From assembly GCA_947384285.1 (NCBI GenBank), contig CANDGI010000007.1, forward strand, positions 43,514 to 107,513: a stretch of DNA of 64,000 nucleotides, in the 5' to 3' direction. Position 1 is the first letter of the stretch. Every line of letters starts with the position of its first letter. Shown here in pieces: positions 17,409 through 25,555 of this stretch. The position numbers and the translations under genes are program-made. A model generated the notes under the pieces. The model was given only the letters and a program-made list of their open reading frames with translations. It was not told where the DNA came from and searched no databases. This stretch comes from an uncultured Lachnospiraceae bacterium. GTDB taxonomy: Bacteria; Bacillota; Clostridia; Lachnospirales; Lachnospiraceae.

Positions 17409-19340
17409 TTAATAAGTGCGGAATAAATATTGATACGGAACCTCTCCCAACTGTCCTGACAGCTTTTCATCCAGCTCTTTCCATAAGCTTTCAATGGATA
17501 CTTCGCCTTCCCTGATATCTTCTGGCAGGATTCCTCCATTCTCTGTCAACAGCGCTGCAGCTTCTTCGTAACGTCCAAGCTGATGCAGTGCCAATACATG
17601 ATAGAGTTTTAACCGTTCCATCGTTTGTTCCTCTGTATCTAATTCCTGGTATGCTTGTTCCATAGCTGCATATGATTTGTTCATCAGCAGCAGCTTAAAA
17701 CATTCCTTTAAATAAGAGATATCCTTTTTCCTCATGCCAAGCCCCTTAAGGATCCAACGGGCAGAGGCTTGGGACTGGCCTTTGCGCAGATACAGGCATC
17801 CCAGGCCATGGCATACCCAGGGATTTTCTGATAAACGGGCGGCTGCGGTAAGTGTCTGTTCTGCTTTTTCCAGGTCTCCATTTATGTAGTATTGGACGCC
17901 TAGATGATAATGTGCATACCAATTTTCTTTATTCTTATCGCCAATGGTTTTTTGAAGCATTTGAAAGACAGCATCATCCTGGAAAAATTCATCCGGTTTT
18001 TCCAGAGGACTCTGGCAATGCAGCAGGCCTGTTTCCCGGAACTGCATCCATTTTTTCAGTCCTTCCTCTTCCAAAACAAATTCCAGATGGTTTGACATTT
18101 TATCCTGTACTTCCATAGCACCGAAGCCGCTGCCTTTTTGTATCAGCCTGCCTCTTGTCCGGGCCATCTCTTTTGTATCCTTAAGCTTTTTTTCCAGCCG
18201 TTCAAACCGCTGCTCTGCTGCCAGCTGTTTTGTAAGCTGTTGGAAGGCCTCTTCATGAGAAGCTGCCATCTGCTCTGGAGCCAGCTGAACCGGCCCATAC
18301 TGCTCCATCCATTCCCAAGCGGTAAGGGGTCCCATAGGAATGCATCCGTACTGGGTTTTTCCAAGTCCAGCCTGAATCTCTATATAATTTCCTGCATCCT
18401 GGGTCAAAAATTCCTGCCAGTGCCTGGAAGCAGGCGTATGCCCCCAGGAAAATAACTTGCGGCTCTTTAGCCTTTTTGTTGATATCTGTAAAAGACCATA
18501 CCCTTTTTCATTTACATTGGCAATATATTTGGGTTCCGCCTCCTCTATATCAAAGAAATAGTCCACAGAGACTGGAATGTTATTATAATGGAGCATATCG
18601 GTTCCTTTTACATAGGGGATATCCACCTTGTATACCCTGTCGTTGTCAAAAGTAAAAGCCTTTCTGGCCGGAACAATGATTTTTCCCTTTTCAAATTCTG
18701 GAACTGCCATATTGCTCCACCAGTACATGGGCGTCACATTCTGGGTTTCGTTCATAATCCGCATTCTGCAGTTTAGGACAGGCTCCTTTGGCTCCATCCA
18801 AAAATCCATTTGGTAATAAACCTTACGGATACGTTCATATTCATACATCCGAAGGACTGGAACATCCCCATTTTCCACAACAGCTGCGTAGAGAGGCGCT
18901 GTTGTGTAGGGCGTATGCCCAATAATGCCGATATTCCATTCCACTCCTCCGCTGAACCATGCATTGCGCACTGCCAGATTGCGGAATTTTAATACATCGT
19001 TGGTATAAAGAAGGTTTTTGCCAGTCTTTTTGTCCGTCAGTGACCACAGCCTTCCTCCATATTCTAACAGAAAAACAGCTGTCAGGCATTCATTCTCCAG
19101 TACAGCCGTCTTGATTTCTTTCGTCTTAAGGTTTTTTGCATACTGATTAAACTGCCTGTAGGGATAGGCATTGTTAAGCCTGCCGTAGCCTCCGTAAATA
19201 TCGTCGTCCTCCTCCAGGTCAAATTTTAATCGGTTTTGTAAGATTTTTTCCCCGATTAAATCCGGGATGCTTGCTTCTTCCCCCAAATCTGTAACCGGAA
19301 TCTTTAAATCATTAAAGTACAAGGCAGCCTTTTTGTCCAT
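17409..19340 (-). CDS. DUF5107 domain protein with TPR repeats
   Basis: A 643-residue protein. Start 19340 is preferred because GAAAGGAAG lies upstream, whereas ATG 19385 has no site. The N-terminal ~330 residues match the DUF5107/galactose mutarotase-like supersandwich pattern (LLEYGGRLWSLTDKKTGKNL, NAWFSGGVEWNIGIIGHTP, MYWWSNMAVPE). The C-terminal half is helical with TPR-like units (WYAHYHLGVQYYINGDLEKA, then CHGLGCLYLRKGQSQASA). No signal peptide is seen, so it is probably cytoplasmic. Related proteins are often linked to carbohydrate processing, but the substrate is unknown. It stands alone, divergent from the sirtuin gene. Confidence 0.8.
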   Translation of the reverse strand: MDKKAALYFNDLKIPVTDLGEEASIPDLIGEKILQNRLKFDLEEDDDIYGGYGRLNNAYPYRQFNQYAKNLKTKEIKTAVLENECLTAVFLLEYGGRLWSLTDKKTGKNLLYTNDVLKFRNLAVRNAWFSGGVEWNIGIIGHTPYTTAPLYAAVVENGDVPVLRMYEYERIRKVYYQMDFWMEPKEPVLNCRMRIMNETQNVTPMYWWSNMAVPEFEKGKIIVPARKAFTFDNDRVYKVDIPYVKGTDMLHYNNIPVSVDYFFDIEEAEPKYIANVNEKGYGLLQISTKRLKSRKLFSWGHTPASRHWQEFLTQDAGNYIEIQAGLGKTQYGCIPMGPLTAWEWMEQYGPVQLAPEQMAASHEEAFQQLTKQLAAEQRFERLEKKLKDTKEMARTRGRLIQKGSGFGAMEVQDKMSNHLEFVLEEEGLKKWMQFRETGLLHCQSPLEKPDEFFQDDAVFQMLQKTIGDKNKENWYAHYHLGVQYYINGDLEKAEQTLTAAARLSENPWVCHGLGCLYLRKGQSQASARWILKGLGMRKKDISYLKECFKLLLMNKSYAAMEQAYQELDTEEQTMERLKLYHVLALHQLGRYEEAAALLTENGGILPEDIREGEVSIESLWKELDEKLSGQLGEVPYQYLFRTY

Positions 19341-19633
19341 ATCTTCTGCTCTCTTCCTTTCTATGGATTGTGAATGTATTTTCATTGTCTTTATCTTGCA
19401 TGGAGAACCTCTTTGTCCATAATCTCCAATGCCTGCTGTTCAAGGCTGCAGGCATCATATCTTTTGCATGGAAAACTACCAACAGTATAGAACATATGCT
19501 CTGTTTTTTCAATGTGTTTTTGCGCATTTTATGATTTTGCAGATTCCCTTCATAAAACTTTATTTTCAAAATGTACTGGAAGATTTTCAAAAGATGCGGT
19601 AGGATATAAATATAATGATAAGGAGGATTTCAA

Positions 19634-20374
19634 ATGGGAAATCAGGAAAGAGAAGAAAAAATTAAAAAATTTCTGGACATGGTGGGACAATCGGATAACA
19701 TTGTGTTTTTCGGGGGCGCAGGAGTATCCACGGAAAGCGGCATCCCGGATTTCCGCAGCGTGGACGGGCTTTATAACCAGCAGTACGACTATCCGCCGGA
19801 AACCATTTTAAGCCATACCTTTTACCGGAGAAACACAGAAGAATTCTATCGGTTTTACCGGAATAAAATGCTATGCCTGACGGCGCAGCCCAATATGGCG
19901 CACAGAAGGCTGGCAGAGCTGGAGGCGGCAGGTAAGGTAAAGGCAGTGATTACCCAGAATATTGACGGCCTGCACCAGCTGGCAGGAAGCAGGAAAGTGC
20001 TGGAGCTCCATGGCAGCGTCCACCGGAATTACTGTGAATCCTGCCATCATCTGTACGATGCGGAATATATGTTAAACAGCGAAGGCGTCCCCCATTGCCA
20101 GGAATGCGGCGGCGAAATCAAGCCGGATGTGGTGCTGTATGAGGAGGGCTTAAACAACCAGACCATACAGGAGGCGGTTTTTTATATCAGCCATGCGGAT
20201 ATGCTGATTATCGGCGGAACCTCCCTGGCAGTCTACCCGGCAGCAGGTTTGGTGGATTATTACCAGGGAAATAAGCTGGTGCTTGTAAATAAGACAGCTA
20301 CGCCCCGGGATAGCCAAGCAGATTTGGTTTTGCAGGAAAGCATTGGAGAGCTGTTTGGGAGGATTATCCTATAA
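19634..20374 (+). CDS. cobB: NAD-dependent protein deacylase, Sir2 family
   Basis: A 246-residue sirtuin. The NAD-binding motif [15 protein letters not shown] lies at about residues 28-42, TQNIDGLH at 107-114, and the catalytic His at about 126 (LELHGSVH). A four-cysteine zinc ribbon is formed by C134, C137, C155 and C158. [11 protein letters not shown] binds the nicotinamide ribose side. It removes acyl groups from lysines using NAD+. AAGGAGG precedes the ATG. The small DUF951 gene starts 19 bases after its stop and is likely co-transcribed. Confidence 0.93.
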   Translation: MGNQEREEKIKKFLDMVGQSDNIVFFGGAGVSTESGIPDFRSVDGLYNQQYDYPPETILSHTFYRRNTEEFYRFYRNKMLCLTAQPNMAHRRLAELEAAGKVKAVITQNIDGLHQLAGSRKVLELHGSVHRNYCESCHHLYDAEYMLNSEGVPHCQECGGEIKPDVVLYEEGLNNQTIQEAVFYISHADMLIIGGTSLAVYPAAGLVDYYQGNKLVLVNKTATPRDSQADLVLQESIGELFGRIIL

Positions 20375-20392
20375 GGAAAGCCAAGGAGGAAG

Positions 20393-20593
20393 ATGATGCC
20401 GATACCGTTTGAAGTAGGAGATATTGTCCGTCTGAAAAAAAAGCATCCCTGCGGCAGCCAGGAGTGGGAGGTGCTCCGGGTAGGAGCAGATTTCCGCCTG
20501 AAATGCCTGGGCTGCGGCCATCAGATGATGGTGGCAAGGAAAATGGTGGAAAAGAACACCAGGGGGATACGGAAAAGGGAGGAAAATGCATAG
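20393..20593 (+). CDS. DUF951 family protein
   Basis: A 66-residue protein (start at ATG 20393 or 20396, behind AAGGAGG). The sequence IPFEVGDIVRLKKKHPCGSQ, then WEVLRVGADFRLKCLGCGHQ with the C..C pair and PCG motif, is the standard DUF951 pattern widespread in Firmicutes. The protein is small, basic and probably nucleic-acid-binding (KOW-like), though its function is not established. It is coupled to the sirtuin gene. Confidence 0.85.
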   Translation: MMPIPFEVGDIVRLKKKHPCGSQEWEVLRVGADFRLKCLGCGHQMMVARKMVEKNTRGIRKREENA

Positions 20594-20611
20594 GGTTAAA
20601 GCGGACTTTTC

Positions 20612-20690
20612 ATATGCGAATGCGGACGGAAAGACAGGATAGCCTAGTCTGCGTGGCAAAGAGCCAGCCTTCTTTTCTGTTTGTACCCAG
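20612..20690. repeat. Dispersed palindromic repeat, copy C (degenerate)
   Basis: CAGGATAGCC followed by AGTCTGCGTGGCAAAGAGCC matches parts of copy A's reverse complement that lie more than 50 bases apart there, so this copy has an internal deletion. The GAATGCGGACGGAAAGA flank also matches the reverse complement of copy B. It lies between the DUF951 and hydrolase genes. Confidence 0.7.
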
Positions 20691-20754
20691 AATACTAACC
20701 TAGAGAAACCATAATTTATGAAAATAAAATAATTAATGTGCATAGGACATTGCA

Positions 20755-21903
20755 ATGAAAAAATTTCAAAAGAAGAGGAAAGTAATAAAAAAACAGCAAA
20801 GAATCGCCATAGCAGCAGGTATTACCATATCCCTGCTGTTGTTATTCTATATTTTACTGGTAAATTTCCTGGTAAGCGCCGCACTGGTTCCATCCTTTAT
20901 GGAAAAGCTGGAAGCATTTGAACGGATTACCAAGGACAGCTATGCAGCCCAGGTGCAGACCTCAGATATCAAAGGCAACCGACAGGAGGCTCTGAATGAA
21001 ACAAAGGAATGGCTTCAGGACGCCAGTCATCAGAAGATTTCAGCAAAGACAGAAGATGGATATACCTTGATTGCAGAGACGTTTCCAGCAGAAGGAATCC
21101 CAGATGCCAAGGAGAGCTTGGACACAGCGGAGATCTTCGGCGCAGAGAAGGCTGCGGAAGCAGAGAAAGCGCCTGGCACAAAGGAAGGTGTGGACATGGA
21201 AAGCGCTTCCCGCACAGGGGAAGAGAGCCATAAATGGGTGCTGCTGCTCCACGGATATACAGGCTGGAAGGAGGAGATGTATCCTTTCGCCTACTGGTAT
21301 CATAAGCAGGGGTTTCATGTGGTTGTGCCGGATTTGCGGTGCCAGGGGGAAAGCGAAGGGGATTTTATAGGCATGGGCTGGACAGACCATTTTGACAGTA
21401 TGCTGTGGATAGACTACATTCTTTCCCAGGATGAAAAGGCGCAGATTGTCCTTCACGGCCAGTCCATGGGTGCGGCAGCGGCGCTGATGATGACAGGAGA
21501 GGAGCTTCCAGACAACATACAGGCCGTAGTTTCCGACTGTGCTTATACCGATGCCTACCGTATGTTTGGAGAAAAAATCAAAGAATGGTTCGGGCTGCCC
21601 GCATTTCCGCTGGTGGATTCGGCATGTTTCATGCTGCGGCTGCGGGGAGGCTATGATTTAAAGGACGCATCTGCCTTGGAAGCAGTGAGAAAAAGCAGTA
21701 CGCCCACGCTTTTTATCCATGGGGATTCGGATGCCATGATATCTGTCCAGATGTCCAGGGAACTGTATGAGGCGGCAGCCTGCGAGAAAGAGCTTTTGAT
21801 TGTAGAAGGAGCGGGGCACGGGCAGGCGCAGGAAAAAGATCCAGATACATATTACCGTGCAATAGAAGAATTTTTAAATAAAATGCTTGAAAGCTGCAAA
21901 TAA
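20755..21903 (+). CDS. Membrane-anchored alpha/beta hydrolase
   Basis: A 382-residue protein with a basic N-terminus and one membrane segment (about residues 17-45), so the hydrolase domain is outside. The oxyanion motif is LLHGYTGWKEEM, the nucleophile elbow GQSMGAA, the acid HGDSDAMI and the base GAGHGQA, a complete Ser-Asp-His triad. A ~50-residue low-complexity Ala/Glu insert (about 105-155) separates the first strand from the core and is unusual. Relatives are esterases or peptidases of the BAAT/YqkD type. Substrate unknown. The rpsF promoter lies within its last codons. Confidence 0.85.
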   Translation: MKKFQKKRKVIKKQQRIAIAAGITISLLLLFYILLVNFLVSAALVPSFMEKLEAFERITKDSYAAQVQTSDIKGNRQEALNETKEWLQDASHQKISAKTEDGYTLIAETFPAEGIPDAKESLDTAEIFGAEKAAEAEKAPGTKEGVDMESASRTGEESHKWVLLLHGYTGWKEEMYPFAYWYHKQGFHVVVPDLRCQGESEGDFIGMGWTDHFDSMLWIDYILSQDEKAQIVLHGQSMGAAAALMMTGEELPDNIQAVVSDCAYTDAYRMFGEKIKEWFGLPAFPLVDSACFMLRLRGGYDLKDASALEAVRKSSTPTLFIHGDSDAMISVQMSRELYEAAACEKELLIVEGAGHGQAQEKDPDTYYRAIEEFLNKMLESCK

Positions 21904-21915
21904 TTATGGTAGAAT
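21887..21915 (+). promoter_or_regulatory. Sigma-A promoter of the rpsF operon
   Basis: TTGAAA (21887-21892), a 17-base spacer and TAGAAT (21910-21915) with an extended -10 TGG just before it. It overlaps the 3' end of the hydrolase gene. Confidence 0.8.
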
Positions 21916-21940
21916 ACAAGTCTGTGATGTAATAATTTAT

Positions 21941-21957
21941 CCTTGCTCTCAGCAAGG
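21941..21957 (+). promoter_or_regulatory. Leader hairpin before rpsF
   Basis: CCTTGCT and AGCAAGG pair around a CTC loop in the ~70-base leader. S6:S18 autoregulatory leaders are known at this gene in many bacteria, but the specific bulged motif was not confirmed here. Confidence 0.35.
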
Positions 21958-21987
21958 ACTGAGGGCCAGAGACCAAAAGGAGGTACG

Positions 21988-22284
21988 ATGAGCATGAACA
22001 AATATGAATTAGCGCTTGTTGTTAATGCAAAAATCGAGGATGAAGAGAGAGCCGCTGTAGTTGAGAAAGCAAAAGAGTATATTACCCGGTTCGGCGGAAC
22101 AATAACCAACGTGGATGAATGGGGCAAGAAAAGATTAGCTTACGAGATCCAGAAGATGCGCGAAGGTTTCTATTACTTTATCCAGTTCGATGCGAGTGCA
22201 GATTGTCCAGCAGAAATTGAAAAACGCGTGCGTATTATGGATAATGTGCTTCGTTTCTTATGCGTTAGACAGGATGAGGCATAA
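21988..22284 (+). CDS. rpsF: 30S ribosomal protein S6
   Basis: A 98-residue protein from ATG 21988 behind AAAAGGAGG; an upstream in-frame TTG at 21943 is inside the leader and is rejected. MNKYELALVVNAKIEDEERA, the FGGTITNVDEWGKKRLAYEI core and RIMDNVLRFLCVR are typical S6. S6 binds with S18 to the 30S platform; rpsR is third in this operon with ssb between, the standard Firmicutes order. Confidence 0.97.
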   Translation: MSMNKYELALVVNAKIEDEERAAVVEKAKEYITRFGGTITNVDEWGKKRLAYEIQKMREGFYYFIQFDASADCPAEIEKRVRIMDNVLRFLCVRQDEA

Positions 22285-22298
22285 TAAGAGGAGATTAG

Positions 22299-22742
22299 AT
22301 GAATAAAGTTATATTGATGGGTAGGTTAACCAGAGATCCAGAAGTACGTTATTCCCAGGGCGAGAACGCAACGGCAGTTGCAAGATATACATTGGCGGTA
22401 GACAGAAGGTTCCGGCGTGATAATGACCAGCAGACAGCAGATTTTATTAACTGCGTAGCCTTCGGAAGAGCCGGCGAGTTTGCGGAAAAATACTTCCACA
22501 AGGGAATCAAGATTGCTATCACCGGAAGAATCCAGACTGGAAGCTACACCAACCAGGAGGGACAGAAAGTCTATACCACGGATGTCGTTGTAGAGGAACA
22601 GGAATTTGCAGAAAGCAAAGCGGCGAGCGAAGGGCAGTCCGGCGGCTTTCAGCCAATGGGAAGGCCAGCGCCCAGCGCGGCAGTGGGAGACGGTTTTATG
22701 AATATTCCTGATGGGATTGATGAAGAATTACCCTTTAATTAG
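22299..22742 (+). CDS. ssb: Single-stranded DNA-binding protein
   Basis: A 147-residue OB-fold protein. [18 protein letters not shown] and the [20 protein letters not shown] core bind single-stranded DNA. A short Gly/Pro-rich linker leads to the acidic tail DEELPFN, the partner-docking tip, here ending PFN and not the usual PF. It lies in the rpsF-ssb-rpsR operon with 14- and 17-base gaps. Confidence 0.97.
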   Translation: MNKVILMGRLTRDPEVRYSQGENATAVARYTLAVDRRFRRDNDQQTADFINCVAFGRAGEFAEKYFHKGIKIAITGRIQTGSYTNQEGQKVYTTDVVVEEQEFAESKAASEGQSGGFQPMGRPAPSAAVGDGFMNIPDGIDEELPFN

Positions 22743-22759
22743 AACAGGAGGTAAAGAAA

Positions 22760-23023
22760 ATGGCTTATAATAAAACTGAAAGAGGCGATTCTCCTATGAA
22801 GAGGAGAGGCGGAATGCGCAGAAGAAAAAAAGTCTGTGTATTTTGCGGCAAAGACAATGTGATTGATTATAAAGACACCAATAAGTTAAAGAGATACATT
22901 TCTGAGAGAGGTAAAATCCTTCCCAGAAGAATTACCGGAAACTGTGCAAAGCATCAGAGAGCCCTTACAGTTGCAATCAAGAGGGCTAGGCATATCTCTT
23001 TAATGCCCTATGTAACAGATTAA
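22760..23023 (+). CDS. rpsR: 30S ribosomal protein S18
   Basis: An 87-residue basic protein. [17 protein letters not shown] keeps the two-cysteine C-x-x-C pair found in the zinc-type (C+) S18, and [20 protein letters not shown] then [10 protein letters not shown] is the conserved C-terminus. It partners S6. Directly after its stop is a shortened copy of its own 3' end (23024-23071). Confidence 0.97.
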   Translation: MAYNKTERGDSPMKRRGGMRRRKKVCVFCGKDNVIDYKDTNKLKRYISERGKILPRRITGNCAKHQRALTVAIKRARHISLMPYVTD

Positions 23024-23071
23024 AGCATCAGAGAGCTCTTACAGTTGCAGGCAAGAGGGCAGCAGATTAAA
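23024..23071 (+). repeat. Partial duplicate of the rpsR 3' end
   Basis: AGCATCAGAGAGCTCTTACA, then GTTGCAGGCAAGAGGGC and AGCAGATTAA, copies rpsR from about 22950 but lacks about 28 bases from the middle. It starts one base after the stop and is not translated as a separate gene. Confidence 0.9.
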
Positions 23072-23088
23072 TGTAAGAAAAGATACAG

Positions 23089-23128
23089 AAGCAGGCCAAT
23101 CATCTTCGGGTGGTTCGTCTGCTTTTTT
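23089..23128 (+). terminator. Terminator of the rpsF-ssb-rpsR operon
   Basis: GCAGGCCAATCATC (23091-23104) and GGTGGTTCGTCTGC (23109-23122) fold around a TTCG tetraloop with some G-U pairs and one mismatch, followed by six T. Confidence 0.8.
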
Positions 23129-23216
23129 CTCTTATCGGAAAAGCCGTGTTTCCTGGATGCGGGAAAATGGCAGGAAAATGCGGAACTTCGATTAAGATGG
23201 TTTCTTTTCATTGTGG

Positions 23217-23222
23217 TATAAT
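23217..23222 (+). promoter_or_regulatory. Extended -10 promoter of the surface-polymer operon
   Basis: TATAAT at 23217-23222 preceded by TGG forms an extended -10. The -35 is poor (TTAAGA-like near 23192). It lies about 40 bases before the first gene and after the rpsR terminator. Confidence 0.55.
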
Positions 23223-23262
23223 TATAACTATGTTGTGGACATGCTTCAAAGGATGGGAAAAT

Positions 23263-24126
23263 ATGAGGCGAAAGGTTTTTGTTGGTCTTTTCTTGGCAGT
23301 TATTTTGTGTTTCATCGGGTTTGGAATATTTTGGAGCCAGCAGGGGATGGGAGAATTGTCTGTTTTTAACTGGGAGAAGGATGTGCTTACGGTTGAAAAT
23401 CCAGACTTTTTTTTCGATGAGCTTTCCAAAAGCAATATTTGTGCTGTATATCAATGGATTCCTTCTAAAATTACCGCCGAGGATATGTCGTCTTACCTAG
23501 AGAGCGCTTGTGCCCATGGAATTGACGTCTATCTGCTTACAGGGGATCCCAGCTGGGGACTGGAGGAAGATGGGGAAAGCATGGCCAGCGAAATTGTGCG
23601 CGCCCAGGAGATGAATGAGATGGCGCCAAAAGACGCCCAGATTAAAGGTATCGTTATGGACGTGGAGCCTTATCTTACAGATTACTGGGACAATGCGCCC
23701 AAACAGGTGATGGAGCTGTTTGCGTCAGGGCTGGCAGATGCCCGCCAAAAAGCCCAGGCTTACGGGTTGGAGTTTATCGTATGCATCCCTTATTTTTATG
23801 ACACGGAAGGATATAAGGATGAGCTGGAAACCATTATTGCAAAAGGATGTGACAGTGCAGCCGTAATGAATTACTACAAAGGGAAAGAGGAAGAACATAT
23901 TGCAGATGAGGCAGCATTGTCAAGAAAATATGGAAAAAAGCTGATTAATATCTATGAGCTGCAGCCTCCAAAGGGAAACTCCATCGTTGAAGCAAATACC
24001 TATTACCATGACGGGCTGGGTGCGGTTATGAAGAATGCAGCCCGGCTGAAATCTGTGTACAAGGGTGATATAAGGTTTGCCATCCACGATTATGATGCAT
24101 GGAAGGAAATGAAGGAAAATGAATGA
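23263..24126 (+). CDS. Membrane-anchored TIM-barrel-like (putative glycosidase) protein
   Basis: A 287-residue protein from ATG 23263 (AAAGGA upstream; earlier starts overlap the promoter). A membrane anchor lies at about residues 4-24, with the rest outside. The body has barrel-like alternation with acidic strand ends: KGIVMDVEPYLTDYW (a D-x-E pair), then LEFIVCIPYFYDTEGY, then AAVMNYYKG and IRFAIHDYDAW. This resembles uncharacterised glycoside-hydrolase-like proteins; no family can be named. It is first in a seven-gene operon, and its last eight bases overlap the VTC gene. Confidence 0.65.
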   Translation: MRRKVFVGLFLAVILCFIGFGIFWSQQGMGELSVFNWEKDVLTVENPDFFFDELSKSNICAVYQWIPSKITAEDMSSYLESACAHGIDVYLLTGDPSWGLEEDGESMASEIVRAQEMNEMAPKDAQIKGIVMDVEPYLTDYWDNAPKQVMELFASGLADARQKAQAYGLEFIVCIPYFYDTEGYKDELETIIAKGCDSAAVMNYYKGKEEEHIADEAALSRKYGKKLINIYELQPPKGNSIVEANTYYHDGLGAVMKNAARLKSVYKGDIRFAIHDYDAWKEMKENE

Positions 24127-24814
24127 AGTGCTGCGGCAGGAAAAAAAGTACCTGATTACAACGGAACAGATGTATCAGTACAGCCAGTATCTGCAGAAAG
24201 TCATGATGCCGGATTCCCACAATGGCGCGGAAGGCTATGAGATCCGCTCCCTCTATTTTGATACGCTGGATAACAAAGATTTTGTGGAAAAGGAGGAGGG
24301 AGTGGAGCTTAGAAGGAAGATTCGGTTAAGATGCTATCATCCCACAGATGATTTTGCCATGCTGGAAATGAAACAGAAGCAAGGCGCCATGCAGAAAAAG
24401 CGGTCCCTGCGCATGAAGAGGGAGGACGTAAAGCGGCTGGTAGACCGTGATTATGGGGTGCTGCTTGGATACCATGAGGAGTTTGCCGGGGAATGCTACG
24501 CACTGATGAATATGTATTGCTATATGCCAAAAGCAATTGTGGAGTATCAGCGGAAAGCATTTATTGCCAAGGAAAACAGGATACGCATCACGTTTGACCA
24601 TCATATTAAGGCAACGGAAAGCAATATGGACATTTTTTCGCCCCAGCTGCTGCAAAATATGGTTTTAGAGCCGTGCCTTACCGTTTTTGAAGTCAAATAC
24701 AATGGTTTTTTGTTAAGCTACATCAAAGATTTGCTCCAGGCCTGTGATAAAAGTGAGCTGTCTGTCAGCAAATACTGCCTGAGCCGCAGTGTCAGCACAC
24801 ATTACAGCTTTTAA
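24119..24814 (+). CDS. VTC-domain (polyphosphate polymerase-like) protein
   Basis: A 231-residue protein resembling the VTC domain of the triphosphate tunnel fold. The N-terminal RQEKKYLIT (the E-x-K strand), IRSLYFDT, the basic strand ELRRKIRLRCY, MLEMKQKQGAMQKKR, a late R-x-x-F-I (YQRKAFI) with RITFDHHI, and LEPCLTVFEVKYNG supply the tunnel-lining charged residues. In eukaryotes this domain makes polyphosphate from ATP; in bacteria, VTC-domain proteins often sit next to DUF4956 and CotH genes, as here, with unproven function. It overlaps the preceding gene by eight bases. Confidence 0.85.
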   Translation: MNEVLRQEKKYLITTEQMYQYSQYLQKVMMPDSHNGAEGYEIRSLYFDTLDNKDFVEKEEGVELRRKIRLRCYHPTDDFAMLEMKQKQGAMQKKRSLRMKREDVKRLVDRDYGVLLGYHEEFAGECYALMNMYCYMPKAIVEYQRKAFIAKENRIRITFDHHIKATESNMDIFSPQLLQNMVLEPCLTVFEVKYNGFLLSYIKDLLQACDKSELSVSKYCLSRSVSTHYSF

Positions 24815-24846
24815 ACAGGCAAATAATAATGGAGGGATAAAAAGGT

Positions 24847-25524
24847 ATGAAAGAATATTTACGGACAATTATGCTGGAAAGCGCAACGCTGGCTTTGGAG
24901 ACAATCTTATTAAATATTGTGGCTGCGGCGGTTTTTGGCATGGCCATTTATCTGTCATACTGGTATACGCATGCAGGGACTGCTTATAGCAAGAAGTTTA
25001 ATGTTTCCCTGATTACCCTTACAATTCTTACAGGCACGGTGATGACGGTCATCGGCAACAACATAGCGTTGTCCCTTGGCATGGTAGGCGCGCTTTCTAT
25101 TGTACGTTTCCGTACTGCCATCAAAGATTCCAGAGATACCACTTATATATTTTGGGCAATCATCGTTGGCATTTGCTGCGGTGTAAGTGATTATTATGTG
25201 GCTGCGGTGGGAAGCGCCGTGGTATTTCTTGTATTGCTTTTGTTTGGACGGGTTCGGAATGAAAGCCGTATTCTGCTGATTATCCGGGGCTCAAAGGATA
25301 GAAGCATAGATATGGAGCAGCTTGTGTTCCACTTTTTTGATGGAAGGCCGCTCCTGAAGGTGAAAAACACTACAAATGAAAATGTAGAATTGATTTATGA
25401 AATGACCAGGGCTGTTTATCAGAATGCTTATAAAAAGGAGAATGATGTCATAGACCAGCTATATGCGCTTGGGGGCGTTGAATATGTAAACTTTGTGACC
25501 CAGAGTGATGAGATCACAGGCTGA
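24847..25524 (+). CDS. DUF4956 membrane protein
   Basis: A 225-residue protein with three to four membrane segments (about residues 20-40, 55-80, 95-135) and a soluble C-terminal ~95 residues. The loop SLGMVGALSIVRFRTAIKDS then RDTTYIFWAI is the DUF4956 hallmark. AAGGAGGGATAAAAAGG-like sequence precedes the ATG. Function is unknown; the constant pairing with VTC-domain proteins suggests a membrane partner for that domain. Confidence 0.85.
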   Translation: MKEYLRTIMLESATLALETILLNIVAAAVFGMAIYLSYWYTHAGTAYSKKFNVSLITLTILTGTVMTVIGNNIALSLGMVGALSIVRFRTAIKDSRDTTYIFWAIIVGICCGVSDYYVAAVGSAVVFLVLLLFGRVRNESRILLIIRGSKDRSIDMEQLVFHFFDGRPLLKVKNTTNENVELIYEMTRAVYQNAYKKENDVIDQLYALGGVEYVNFVTQSDEITG

Positions 25525-25555
25525 CCAGATTGTATGGAAGCCGTAGGAGATGGCG

